In this document: positions 45,962-55,579 of the stretch, in pieces | Position numbering within the stretch: the stretch's first letter is position 1 | Layout of the letters: the number at the start of each line of letters is the position of its first letter | Assembly (NCBI GenBank): GCA_029261155.1 | Contig: JAJDBW010000007.1 | Location: forward strand, 1 to 62,093 | Source: Nitrospirota bacterium | Lineage (GTDB): Bacteria > Nitrospirota > Nitrospiria > SBBL01 > JAADHI01 | DNA length: 62,093 nucleotides | Reading direction: 5' to 3' | Made by a program: the position numbers and the translations under genes | Notes under the pieces: model-generated | The model's input: only the letters and a program-made list of their open reading frames with translations | Told to the model about the DNA's origin: nothing | The model's database searches: none

Positions 45962-46924
45962 ATGCGGCAAATTTGCTTTAGGATCCTCGCAAGGGGACTT
46001 GGCCTACTTTTCATTGTTTTTCAATCCAATCCGGCTTTGGCCTTGGGTTGGGAAACGGCCCGTTCTGCACCCAGCGCCAGAACGGAGATCGCAGCGGCTG
46101 CATTGAAGGGGAAGATCTATATCCTCGGTGGGTTTAAGTTGACGGGGGTGAGCGCTGGTGTCGAGCGCTACGATCCTGTAACGGATCGTTGGGAGGATAG
46201 AGCAGATTTACCGGAGGCCGTCCATCATGCGGGTGCGGCCGTCGTTGATGAGGTCCTCTATGTCGTCGGAGGCTTCGGAGGCCTTTTTTCATGGAAACCC
46301 AGCAATAGGGTCTGGGCTTATGACGAACAAGGAGACCGCTGGATCGAAAAAAAAGCCATGCCGACCGCCCGAGGCGCTTTGGGTTTGGCCGTTTGGCAGG
46401 GAAAACTCTATGCCATTGGCGGTTTGGCTGAGACATCGAGTGGGAAAATGAATGTCGATGCGAACGAGGCCTACGATCCTTCCTCCGACACTTGGGAATC
46501 TAAGGCCCCACTGCCCTTCGCACGAGATCACCTTGCTGCCGCAGAATTAAATGGCAAAATTCATGCGATTGGCGGGAGACTCGACAGCGCTTTTTCAAAG
46601 AATCTCGACCGGCACGATATCTACGATCCCAAATCCGATCAATGGCTCACCGCCACACCACTCCCAAAACCGCGCAGCGGGATCGCCGCCGCCGTTCTAA
46701 AAGGTAAAATCTATGTCTTTGGTGGCGAATCGCCGGCGGGGACCTTTAAGGACAATGACGCCTACCACCCGGAGACAAATCAATGGGAAGCCTCCCTCCC
46801 AATGTCGACGGCACGTCACGGTTTGGGTGCGGTAACTGTGAAGAATAAGATTTACGTGATCTCGGGTGGAAGGAAACCCGGCGGATCACGAAGTAAGATC
46901 AATGAGGTTTTTTCTTTAGAATAA
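45962..46924 (+). CDS. Exported Kelch-repeat beta-propeller protein
   Basis: A 320-residue secreted propeller. A signal peptide ends at PALAL. Six Kelch units of about 47 residues follow, each with a GG pair and a conserved Tyr and Trp (for example ILGGFKLTG, YDPVTDRWEDR, GGRLDSAFSK, YDPKSDQWLT). Such propellers bind sugars or proteins; no galactose-oxidase copper site is visible. It has no ribosome site, but a promoter lies seven bases upstream. It is convergent with the phosphatase/PFK gene. Confidence 0.85.
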   Translation: MRQICFRILARGLGLLFIVFQSNPALALGWETARSAPSARTEIAAAALKGKIYILGGFKLTGVSAGVERYDPVTDRWEDRADLPEAVHHAGAAVVDEVLYVVGGFGGLFSWKPSNRVWAYDEQGDRWIEKKAMPTARGALGLAVWQGKLYAIGGLAETSSGKMNVDANEAYDPSSDTWESKAPLPFARDHLAAAELNGKIHAIGGRLDSAFSKNLDRHDIYDPKSDQWLTATPLPKPRSGIAAAVLKGKIYVFGGESPAGTFKDNDAYHPETNQWEASLPMSTARHGLGAVTVKNKIYVISGGRKPGGSRSKINEVFSLE

Positions 46925-47010
46925 GTGCGGTTTAAACTCGCCTTTAACTCTGTTTTTTTAAGGAACACTTTTCCCCCGAACCTGATATGTATTTTATCTT
47001 TCAACTTCGA

Positions 47011-49320
47011 TCAAGAAGCTTGTTTCTCTCCGCCGTGCATCCTTGAGAAAACGTCCCAATCGAAGGGTCTGGACTGAACATCGTGCAAGGGCGTTGCCAT
47101 GAATTTCCCTTCCGATTGACGTTTGAGGAGGCAACCGACGGCGGTCTGCGGTTCATCGATCAAACGCCGAATGGTTTCGTAGGCCAGATCTTGGGCAAGG
47201 ATTTTATCCTCCGGCATGGGGGGCGCGCCTCGGAGGGTGTGACCTAAAATCGTCGCCTTGGTGGCCACGGCCAAGGGATAAAATTTCCCTTTCGGTCGAT
47301 GCCATTTTGAAAGGGTATCGGAGATATACTCTACTAGGCCATGAACACCCCCAAGTGGGTGATGTCGGTGGGGTGTTTTCTCGGCAACAATAAAAAGATG
47401 ACTTTTATTCGGAACACCGAGAGATTGCTTTAAAGTTCCCAAAATCACGTCTTCGATATATGCGTCGGGGTCCGGATGTTCGTTGACCAAGATCCCTTCG
47501 GCCCGGGCCTGGTAGGCACAAGTTAAGGCTAAATGCCCGGAGCCTGCGCCCATCAATTCCACTAAAAATACACTTCCCATTGCGGCACTGGTGGCCTTTA
47601 GCGATTCGAGCGAATGGTTGGCCAAGGCAACGGCAGAGTGGAAACCCAAGGCAGTTGTTCCCGCAAGATTGTTGTCGATGGTGCCGGGGAGGCCGACGAC
47701 CTGAACACCGAAATTTTCGAAGAGTGCGCGCGCACCCCGCAGGCTGCCATCGCCGCCAATCACAACCAGGGCGCCATTTTCTAAATAGGGTTGGAGGTGG
47801 CGGATGGCAACACGCTGAATGGCTTCGTCTTTAAAATCCTCAAAGCGGCTGCTGCCAATGGGGCTACTTGCTTGCTTGGCCATGCCGCGCATCTGTTGTT
47901 CACTAAAAAATTCGATCCAGTTGTTCGCGAGGCCGAGAAAGCCGTGTCGAACAAAGTGCACCTTCAAGCCCATGCGCTCACCTGTCGAACGTAATTCCTT
48001 TAAGGCCGCACCGGCCCCGGAAAAGTCACCCCCAGAAACGAGGGCGACGACTTGTTTGATCTGTCCCGGCCTTAGGCTTACGCGCTTCAGCCTTTGGTCT
48101 TCCATCGTTTGCGCCGTTTCTCTTGCGGCCCGCTCATGCGCAGAAAGGCCGACGGCGGTCGAATATCCGGATAAACGCCCTTTTTCGTAGGTGAGAAGAA
48201 CGACATTGTCCTGCCCTTCTTTATAAGATCCGAATTCGCCGTAGGCTTCCTGAAAAGGACGCGGATCCAAGTAGGTTATCACTGCCCTCAGGGTGGAGCT
48301 ATGCGTATAAAGACAGGCCACATGACCTTGATGCGATTTCGAAAATTCTTGTAGACCGTCGACGACACCAACATAAAAATCAAAGAAACTATGCCCGCCG
48401 GGCGGGCAGTACAAGGGATGCTTTAAGAATTGATGTGCTGTCTCGGCATCCACCCCAAAAGCCTCAGAAGCGAGTTCGACTTCCTGCGATTTTTTCATGC
48501 CGGTGGCCCAGCCGAAATCTTGCGATTCCAATATGGGTTCGATCGCGGCTCGGGGGCCTTCTTTGTCTGTTGGCATCAGTGCTGTAATAACGCGCTCGAA
48601 AAGTTGCTGGGTATTTGGGCTGCTACTAATTCGATGGATAATGGTTTGGGGATCGAGATAATTTTCTAGATTGAGAAAATCGAGTTGCCGGCCCACAACA
48701 CCGACCATTTTGGCCAAGGCGGCCCCGACGGCATCTGCCTTAGCCACACCGACGTTCTCATCGAGGGTGTTGGACATGCGACGACCGACTTTATAGATCT
48801 TGCTGTCGATATGAGAAAGGCCGTGCCGCATTGTAAAGAGGAGGGTTCTTTCACTCAGATCTTTTGGTAAAAGCCAAAAACGGTCGTCGCCGAGATCGAT
48901 CACAATTCGCCCTTCCGCCAAAAGCGGTGTGAGCTCTTTCCTGGGTACAATCGCGACTGGGCGTTGACTCATGGGTTTCTGCACCCTACCGATAGGCGCG
49001 CGATAGAGCGCCGTCAGTGCGCCCTTGGCCAGAAGGAAATTCCAGGCCGCAAAGAACACCAATTCATCCCCACCGCAGATCTCGTCGATGAGCGCACAAC
49101 GCGAACGATGATATTGGTCGGCATCGGGAAAGCCGGAAGCAGCGCGCCCCACGAAGGCGCTCATCTCCGGAATGGCATCCTTCGTTTGTTTAAGGCGATT
49201 TTCCGTGTCCGGAGGCGCCGGCGGAAAGAGTACCCCATCCGGCTGCCTTTGCTTCGATAGGGTTTCCCCATAGCCCAATAGGCCTTCAATGGAAACAAAG
49301 GAGAACGCAGTTTCTTCCAT
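47011..49320 (-). CDS. Fusion of a histidine phosphatase and a PfkA-like sugar kinase
   Basis: A 769-residue cytoplasmic protein with two enzyme-like halves. Residues 1-150 are unrecognised. Residues 160-395 are a phosphoglycerate-mutase-like histidine phosphatase: R165-H166-G167, the Glu-Asp-Phe-Gly region near 265, and the second His in YTH at 340. Residues 420-760 follow PfkA: GGD at 430-432, GSSRF, GGDGS at 522-526 and PGTIDNN at 545-551. By eye-alignment with E. coli PfkA the Arg residues that bind fructose-6-phosphate (R162, R171, R243) become S, A and K, so the substrate may differ. A ribosome site (AAAGGA) precedes the ATG. No operon partner is seen. Confidence 0.87.
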   Translation of the reverse strand: MEETAFSFVSIEGLLGYGETLSKQRQPDGVLFPPAPPDTENRLKQTKDAIPEMSAFVGRAASGFPDADQYHRSRCALIDEICGGDELVFFAAWNFLLAKGALTALYRAPIGRVQKPMSQRPVAIVPRKELTPLLAEGRIVIDLGDDRFWLLPKDLSERTLLFTMRHGLSHIDSKIYKVGRRMSNTLDENVGVAKADAVGAALAKMVGVVGRQLDFLNLENYLDPQTIIHRISSSPNTQQLFERVITALMPTDKEGPRAAIEPILESQDFGWATGMKKSQEVELASEAFGVDAETAHQFLKHPLYCPPGGHSFFDFYVGVVDGLQEFSKSHQGHVACLYTHSSTLRAVITYLDPRPFQEAYGEFGSYKEGQDNVVLLTYEKGRLSGYSTAVGLSAHERAARETAQTMEDQRLKRVSLRPGQIKQVVALVSGGDFSGAGAALKELRSTGERMGLKVHFVRHGFLGLANNWIEFFSEQQMRGMAKQASSPIGSSRFEDFKDEAIQRVAIRHLQPYLENGALVVIGGDGSLRGARALFENFGVQVVGLPGTIDNNLAGTTALGFHSAVALANHSLESLKATSAAMGSVFLVELMGAGSGHLALTCAYQARAEGILVNEHPDPDAYIEDVILGTLKQSLGVPNKSHLFIVAEKTPHRHHPLGGVHGLVEYISDTLSKWHRPKGKFYPLAVATKATILGHTLRGAPPMPEDKILAQDLAYETIRRLIDEPQTAVGCLLKRQSEGKFMATPLHDVQSRPFDWDVFSRMHGGEKQAS

Positions 49321-49634
49321 GGCAATGTCCTTTCCTCAAACAAGAAAACGGATAAGAAGTGTATCGGATAGACCAATCCGCATTCAACTGGCTGCTTTAT
49401 GAATCATTCCTACGGGGCTAGTTTTTGGGAATGTTCTTGAGGGGAGATAAAAGACAGTGAAGGTTTGATTTGGGAGGCAGGATCTATTTTTTTAATGGGC
49501 AGATCCAATGCCGTCAGGTTCGGAGAATAATTGGACTAATTGGAAATAAGTACATCTTAGAACTCTTCAGTTTTATAGCCGTACCAAAAACAACGATTTC
49601 TACTTGAAAGGACGTTTCATGTGGAAAGCATGCT
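49321..49634. other. Intergenic region between the PFK-like fusion and IS21
   Basis: 314 bases with no gene. It probably holds the promoter of the fusion gene on the minus strand, but I see no strong boxes. A GGATCT...AGATCC inverted pair lies at 49480-49506 with a 15-base loop, of unknown meaning. Confidence 0.45.
49629..49634. repeat. IS21 target-site duplication, left copy
   Basis: CATGCT, identical to 53366-53371, immediately outside the left terminal repeat. Confidence 0.85.
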
Positions 49635-50094
49635 TGACCAGAGTCAATTATAATTCCCCCCTGACGACAATTATTTCTCCCGATTGATTACGAACTCGGT
49701 TATTCAAGTCCGACGAATGGAGGACTTGAATGATCACAGACAATCAAGCGAGGAAATTGATGAAGTATTTACAGGAGAAAAGGACCTTGGGGCTCTCAGC
49801 CTCGAAGTCCGGGATGGATGAAAAGACGGCCCGGAAATATCGTGATCTTGACAAGCTTCCCAGTGAGTTGAAGGCGGAGCGAACACGAACATGGCGAACG
49901 CGTGAAGATCGATTCGAAGCAATATGGGCGCGGGCTCAATCGTTTTTGAAAAGTAATTCGGGCCTTGAAGCCAAGACCTTGTTTGAGCATTTTCAGAGAC
50001 AGGACCCCGGTCGTTTTTAAGATGGTCAGATTCGAACCTTTCAGAGAAGGGTGAAACACTGGCGGGCAACAGAAGGTCCTGCCAGGGAAGTCTT

Positions 50095-50102
50095 CTTCCC
50101 AC
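50095..50102. repeat. IS256 target-site duplication, left copy
   Basis: CTTCCCAC, identical to 51433-51440; 8 bp is the usual length for IS256-family insertion. Confidence 0.9.
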
Positions 50103-51432
50103 GAGGGTGTTCAAAATTTTGTGTCAGTTAACCGAAGCTGATAAATTCAGCTTTTAATAAGGAGGACTGACATGAAAAAAGAAGAGAGCGGTTTTGATTT
50201 TCAAAAGGCCCTGAAAGCCATCCAAGACGGACAACCCCTTCTTGGAAAAGAAGGCATCTTAAACCCCCTGATCAAGAACCTCACCGAAGCGGCGCTTGAG
50301 GGGGAAATCGATTCTCACCTTGGGCAAGAAGTTGCGGCGAACCGGCGCAATGGCAAAAGTAAGAAAACCATCAAGTCCCTCAATGGGAATTTTGAATTGT
50401 CCACGCCGCGGGATCGGACCGGGACCTTCTCGCCAAAACTGGTCAAGAAACACCAAACCACCCTCACGGACGAGATTGAGAAGAAAATCATTGGTCTTTA
50501 TGGCTTGGGGATGAGCTACCAGGACATTGCCCGCCATATCGAGGAAATGTACGGCCTGGAAATCTCAACGGGAACGTTGGCGGCCGTGACCGACAAAATT
50601 ATCCATACGGTCAAAGCATGGCAGGCGCGTCCCTTAGAATCTATCTATCCGATCCTCTGGCTGGATGCCATCCATTACAAAATTCGGGAAGAGGGCAAGG
50701 TAAGAAATAAGGCAGTCTACACCGTCTTGGGTGTCGATCTTCAGGGGAAAAAGGATGTGCTGGGCCTGTATCTCTCCGAGAACGAAGGATCTCATTTCTG
50801 GCTTTCCCGTGCTGACGGATCTTTCAAATCGCGGCGTGAGCGATATCCTGATCGCCTGTATTGATGGACTGAAAGGCTTTCCCGAGGCCATCGAAAGCAT
50901 CTTTCCGAAGACCGAGGTTCAACTATGCATCGTGCATCAAATCCGCAATTCCCTAAAATATATCGGCTGGAAAGACCAGAAGGCCTTTATGATGGACCTC
51001 AAGAAGGTTTACAGAGCGGCCAACAAGGAGCTGGCGTTTTCCGAATTGGATCGGCTGGAGGAAAAATGGGGAGAGAAATATCCCATCGTCATTCGGTCGT
51101 GGAAAAATAACTGGGAGCGGCTCTCTCAATATTTCAAGTATCCGGAAGCCATTCGCCGGATCATCTACACGACCAATACCATAGAAGCCGTGCATCGGCA
51201 ATTTAGAAAATTAACCAAGACCAAGGGCGCGTTTCCCAATGCGGACAGCCTTTTGAAGCTCTTGTATTTAGGTATCCTGAACGCTGAAAAGAAATGGACG
51301 ATGCCGATCCAAAATTGGTCGCTCACGCTTTCCCAACTGGCGATCTTTTTTGAAGGCCGGCTGGATAAGGAACTATCAATTTGTTAAGCTTCAAAAACCA
51401 AAAAAACCTGACACAGAATACTGAACACTCCC
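50103..51432 (+). mobile_element. IS256-family element inserted in istA
   Basis: A 1330-bp element with 25-base terminal inverted repeats (left GAGGGTGTTCAAAATTTTGT, right GGGAGTGTTCAGTATTCTGT, 20 of 25 matching overall) and a perfect 8-bp target duplication. It holds one transposase gene, which has a frameshift. The insertion point is between codons for FFP and QV of IstA. Confidence 0.93.
50172..51387 (+). pseudogene. IS256-family (mutator) transposase with a +1 frameshift
   Basis: The gene would encode about 405 residues. The first Asp lies in WLDAIHYKIR, the second in CIDGLKGFPEAI and the Glu in TNTIEAVHRQF. The frame breaks at 50806-50808, where CCC stands in place of an expected CC (WLSVLTDLS); codons after that continue in the next frame to the stop at 51385. 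A good GGAGG ribosome site precedes the ATG. IS256 elements are not known to use programmed frameshifting, so this is probably a loss-of-function change. Confidence 0.9.
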
Positions 51433-51440
51433 CTTCCCAC
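51433..51440. repeat. IS256 target-site duplication, right copy
   Basis: CTTCCCAC, matching 50095-50102. Confidence 0.9.
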
Positions 51441-52555
51441 AAGTCCACCCACCTGGAAAATTAAGCCAGTCTGATTTCACCCACATGGAGAAATTAGGCG
51501 TCACGATCGGCGGCGCGCCCTTTGATCACCTGATCTATCATTTTTGTCCTCACCTATTCGAACTGGGAATACGGCACGATCTGTTTTTCTGAAAGTTTTG
51601 AGAGCCTGAGTGAGGGTTTACAGCAAGCCTTATGGAAACTGGGTGGCACTCCCCAGTTTCATCAGACGGACAGTCTGTCCGCCGCAGTGAGTAAACCAGA
51701 GAGTCCGGAAGAATTTACCCGACGCTATCAGGGACTCTTGTCTCATTACCGATTGGTCGGACGGAAGACCCAGCCGGCACATCCCAACGAGAATGGGGAC
51801 ATAGAGCAGCGGCATCATCGCTTCAAGCGGGCTTTGGATCAGGCGCTCATGCTCCGTGGCCGTCGTGAGTTTGCCACTCGGAAAGAATATGAGGCGTTTC
51901 TGGAAGGACTTTTTTCGCAACTCAACGCGAACCGGCAAGACCGTTTCAAGGAAGAGCTGGCCTTATTGCGGGCATTGCCGAATAAGCGCTTATCCGCCTG
52001 CACCCCGTTCACGATTTCCGTGGGGCCAAGCAGTACGATTCGGATCAACCGTAATGTCTATTCGGTGCACAGCCGACTGATCCGGGAGAAGATATGTGTT
52101 CGGCTTTACGCAGAGCGCCTGGAGATCTGGCAGGGCCAGAGCCATATCGAAAACATCCCTCGGCTCTTAGGTTCAGGCAAGCACAAAATTCAATATCGGC
52201 ACATTATCGACTGGCTGGTCAGAAAGCCCGGCGCCTTTGAGAACTACCGTTACCGCAGCGATCTTTTTCCGACGAGCCGTTTTAGAATGGCCTACGATGC
52301 CCTGAAACAAGATCATGCCCTTTCAAAAGCGGGCAAGGAATATCTTCTGATTCTGGAGTGGGCGGCCAAGGAGAATGAAGCGGCCGTGGATGATGCCCTT
52401 CGCTTCCTGTTCGATCGGAGTTGGCCCATATCCGTAGCGTCTGTGAAGCGTCTTGTCCTCGCAGGCCAGAAGCCCGCGGCGGCAACGGACGTGACCATTT
52501 CTGCGGTTCCTCTGCATGCCTATGACTCCCTTTTAGAGAGCGTGGAGGTGCGGGC

Positions 52556-53329
52556 ATGATTGAAATACATGGCGAATTGACCCGGCACCTGAAAGAGCTG
52601 CATCTCCCAGCTTTCCGGGAATGTTATCGGAGCGAAGCGGATTTGGCTCGCCAGGAGTCATTGTCCCATGAACAGTATCTCCTGGAGTTGGTCAAAAGAG
52701 AATGCGAGGAAAGAGCGCATAAGCGGATTGCCCGCTATCTGCGTGAATCAAAGCTGCCCCTTGAAAAAAACATGGAGACCTTTGAACGAAAACGTCTCCC
52801 GGACAAGGTTAACGGCCTGGTTGATCATCTTCTTGACGGGTCCTTTATGGACCGGAATGAAAATGTCTTGGCTTTCGGCAACCCCGGCAGCGGCAAGACG
52901 CATTTGCTCTGCGCTATTGGGCAGATCTTAATCCAGCAAGGTCATCGTATTCTATTTACCCTCTGCAACCTGCTGGTGCAAGAACTACTCATTGCCAAAA
53001 GGGATCTAAAGCTTGCGAAGGTGCTGAAAAAATTCTCCCGATATCGTGCCCTGATCATTGACGATATCGGATATGTTCAGCAGAGCCGAGAAGAGATGGA
53101 GGTCCTCTTTACCCTGCTGGCGAATCGATACGAACGGGGCAGCGTCATGTTAACAAGCAATTTACCCTTTTCCAAGTGGGAACAGATTTTCAAAGACCCC
53201 ATGACCACCGCTGCGGCCATTGACCACCTGGTTCATCACAGCATTATTTTGGAATTGAACCTGCCAAGCTACCGCTTGGAGCAGTCCAAAAAGGAGAAAA
53301 AAACAGGCGGACGGAATCGGGAATTATAA
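52556..53329 (+). CDS. istB: IS21 helper ATPase IstB
   Basis: A 257-residue AAA+ ATPase that helps IstA choose targets. Walker A is GNPGSGKTH (about 108-116) and Walker B is ALIIDDIGYV. It is full length and looks intact. Its ATG overlaps the istA stop (ATGA). With istA broken it has no partner in this copy. Confidence 0.94.
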   Translation: MIEIHGELTRHLKELHLPAFRECYRSEADLARQESLSHEQYLLELVKRECEERAHKRIARYLRESKLPLEKNMETFERKRLPDKVNGLVDHLLDGSFMDRNENVLAFGNPGSGKTHLLCAIGQILIQQGHRILFTLCNLLVQELLIAKRDLKLAKVLKKFSRYRALIIDDIGYVQQSREEMEVLFTLLANRYERGSVMLTSNLPFSKWEQIFKDPMTTAAAIDHLVHHSIILELNLPSYRLEQSKKEKKTGGRNREL

Positions 53330-53365
53330 TTGTCGTTGACCGGGAAGAATAATTGTCGTTGATCA

Positions 53366-53371
53366 CATGCT
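53366..53371. repeat. IS21 target-site duplication, right copy
   Basis: CATGCT, matching 49629-49634. Its last two bases form part of the stop codon of the minus-strand methyltransferase gene (53370-53372). Confidence 0.85.
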
Positions 53372-54113
53372 ATTTGATCCCTTTAAGATAATCGAAATGG
53401 TCGATAAAGCGAAGCACCGAGTTATCATGGTACTTTTCCTCCATTTCCTTCAAGCCCGCTTCCATCTCGTTTTCGTCAAGGGAGGTGAGGGCGGACATGT
53501 AACAGCTTCGGACCATTTCGAAATACCTGTGTTTTGGGATGGCGTGAGGGAATCGCAGCGCATCTCTCTCGACCCGAAAATTGGCTTTCTTTAGTTGTTC
53601 GACGAGCTCATCTGGATCGGCATGCCAATTTCTACAACGCTCAAGCGCCTTTTCAAAAATAGGGTATTCGACTTTGGGAGGAACATGGACGAGAAGTAAA
53701 ATGCCGCCTTTGTTCAGCCGTTCAAAAAGATTTTTGAAGAGTACCTCCCTTTCAGGAATATGATGGACCGCCTCTTTAATCAAGATTTTGTCATAAGACC
53801 CTGGTCGTTTCGAGAAATCAAGCGCGTCTGCCTCGACGGCGCGCACCTTCGCATCTTGGGGGATCTGCGCCAACATTTCCGGATAGGGATCGACTGCGAT
53901 GATCTCCTCTTTAAGCGGAGCCTGTTTGATCATATCAATCGAATACATGGCCGTGCCGCAACCCAGATCGACAAGCGTGTCCGTTTCATGGAGTTCGAGC
54001 ATCTCGATCATTTTCGAGGTGAGGGTCCTGACAAATTCGGGCGAATAATAAAGAAAATCGTCATAACGGTCCGCGAGACGTTTGTAGTGTGTATCCAAAA
54101 CTTCTTTCGACAT
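53370..54113 (-). CDS. SAM-dependent methyltransferase at the end of the ectoine operon
   Basis: A 247-residue class I methyltransferase. Motif I is VDLGCGTAMYS, an acidic residue follows in AVDPYPEML, and a later motif is KEAVHHIP. The substrate is unknown. It starts 29 bases after the ehuA stop in the same direction, so it is probably the last gene of the ectoine operon. Insertion of IS21 just after its stop codon left the frame intact. It could modify a compatible solute or a lipid, or be unrelated to ectoine. Confidence 0.88.
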   Translation of the reverse strand: MSKEVLDTHYKRLADRYDDFLYYSPEFVRTLTSKMIEMLELHETDTLVDLGCGTAMYSIDMIKQAPLKEEIIAVDPYPEMLAQIPQDAKVRAVEADALDFSKRPGSYDKILIKEAVHHIPEREVLFKNLFERLNKGGILLLVHVPPKVEYPIFEKALERCRNWHADPDELVEQLKKANFRVERDALRFPHAIPKHRYFEMVRSCYMSALTSLDENEMEAGLKEMEEKYHDNSVLRFIDHFDYLKGIK

Positions 54114-54142
54114 TTTTCTCTCCTTGGGCTCAAACCCCTTTT

Positions 54143-54919
<777 letters not shown>

Positions 54920-54922
54920 GCT

Positions 54923-55579
54923 TTAAGGTCTCACTGCGAAACGCAGCTCCAGCCGCCGGATAAACTGCGAAGACAACAAGCTGACCAAGAGGAAAAGGAC
55001 GCCCGTCATCGTCAGCGGTTCGAGATAGCGGAAGGACTGGGCTCCGATCAGCTTCGCCGTTTGCAACAGCTCCATGACCGTAATGGCGGCCAGCATGGGC
55101 GTGTCTTTAAACATGGCCACCAGATAGTTTCCAAGCGCCGGTATGGCGGGCGGGAGGGCTTGGGGGAGGATGACGGACCGCCACATGCGGTAGCGCCCCA
55201 TGTTGAGCGCGACAGCGGCCTCCCATTGTCCCTTTGGAACGCCTTCAATGCCGGCGCGGTAGACCTCTGCCGTATAGGCGCTGTAGTGCAGGCCCAAGGC
55301 GATAAATCCCGTGGTCAGCGGAGCAAACTGGAGGCCGAATTCCGGCAGCACGAAAAATATAAAATAGATCTGTATCAGCAAGGGCGTACTCCGGACAAAC
55401 TCGATCAAAGTCGAAGCCGCCCCGGTGAGGAGCCGTCGCCGTGAGCGCCGAAGGATGGCCCATACGAGTCCGGCGACAAGGGCAATGGCCATCCCCACGA
55501 GGGTGGCCTCGACCGTGACCAGGAAGGCCCGCAGAAGCATCGGCGTGATCTCAAGTGTGAAACGCCAGTCGAATATCAT
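54923..55579 (-). CDS. ehuD: Ectoine/hydroxyectoine ABC transporter permease EhuD
   Basis: A 218-residue inner-membrane permease of the His/Glu/Gln family with five helices and the EAA motif near GVPKGQWEAAVALNMG. Its start overlaps the end of ehuC by four bases. It pairs with EhuC as the membrane core of the importer. Confidence 0.9.
   Translation of the reverse strand: MIFDWRFTLEITPMLLRAFLVTVEATLVGMAIALVAGLVWAILRRSRRRLLTGAASTLIEFVRSTPLLIQIYFIFFVLPEFGLQFAPLTTGFIALGLHYSAYTAEVYRAGIEGVPKGQWEAAVALNMGRYRMWRSVILPQALPPAIPALGNYLVAMFKDTPMLAAITVMELLQTAKLIGAQSFRYLEPLTMTGVLFLLVSLLSSQFIRRLELRFAVRP

Larger units (their letters stand above)
49730..52559 (+). pseudogene. istA: IS21 transposase IstA, broken in three places
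   Basis: The gene would encode a DDE integrase of about 490 residues (helix-turn-helix near the start, SDFTHME with the first Asp, TDSLSAAV with the second, and NENGDIEQ). It is disrupted by TAA at 50018 where CAA is expected (GRFQDGQ), by the IS256 copy at 50103-51432, and by an extra T in a T run at 51541-51545. After removing the insert, one duplicate and the extra T, the reading frame continues to the stop at 52557-52559, which overlaps the istB ATG. It starts after a GGAGG ribosome site. No active IstA can be made. Confidence 0.9.
49635..53365 (+). mobile_element. IS21-family element, interrupted and defective
   Basis: A 3.7-kb element bounded by imperfect 24-base terminal repeats starting TGACCAGAGTCAATTATAAT (left) and TGATCAACGACAATTATTCT (right, read inward), with internal copies at 49662-49681 and 53319-53339 as is usual in IS21. 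A perfect 6-bp target duplication CATGCT flanks it. It carries istA, broken by a stop codon, a frameshift and an IS256 insertion, and an intact istB. Without the IS256 copy the element would be about 2.4 kb. Confidence 0.92.

Noticed and set aside
50800-50812. Programmed frameshift in the IS256 transposase at TTTCCC
   Set aside because: IS256 elements are made from one frame, and the change is a single extra C; a mutation is the simpler reading.
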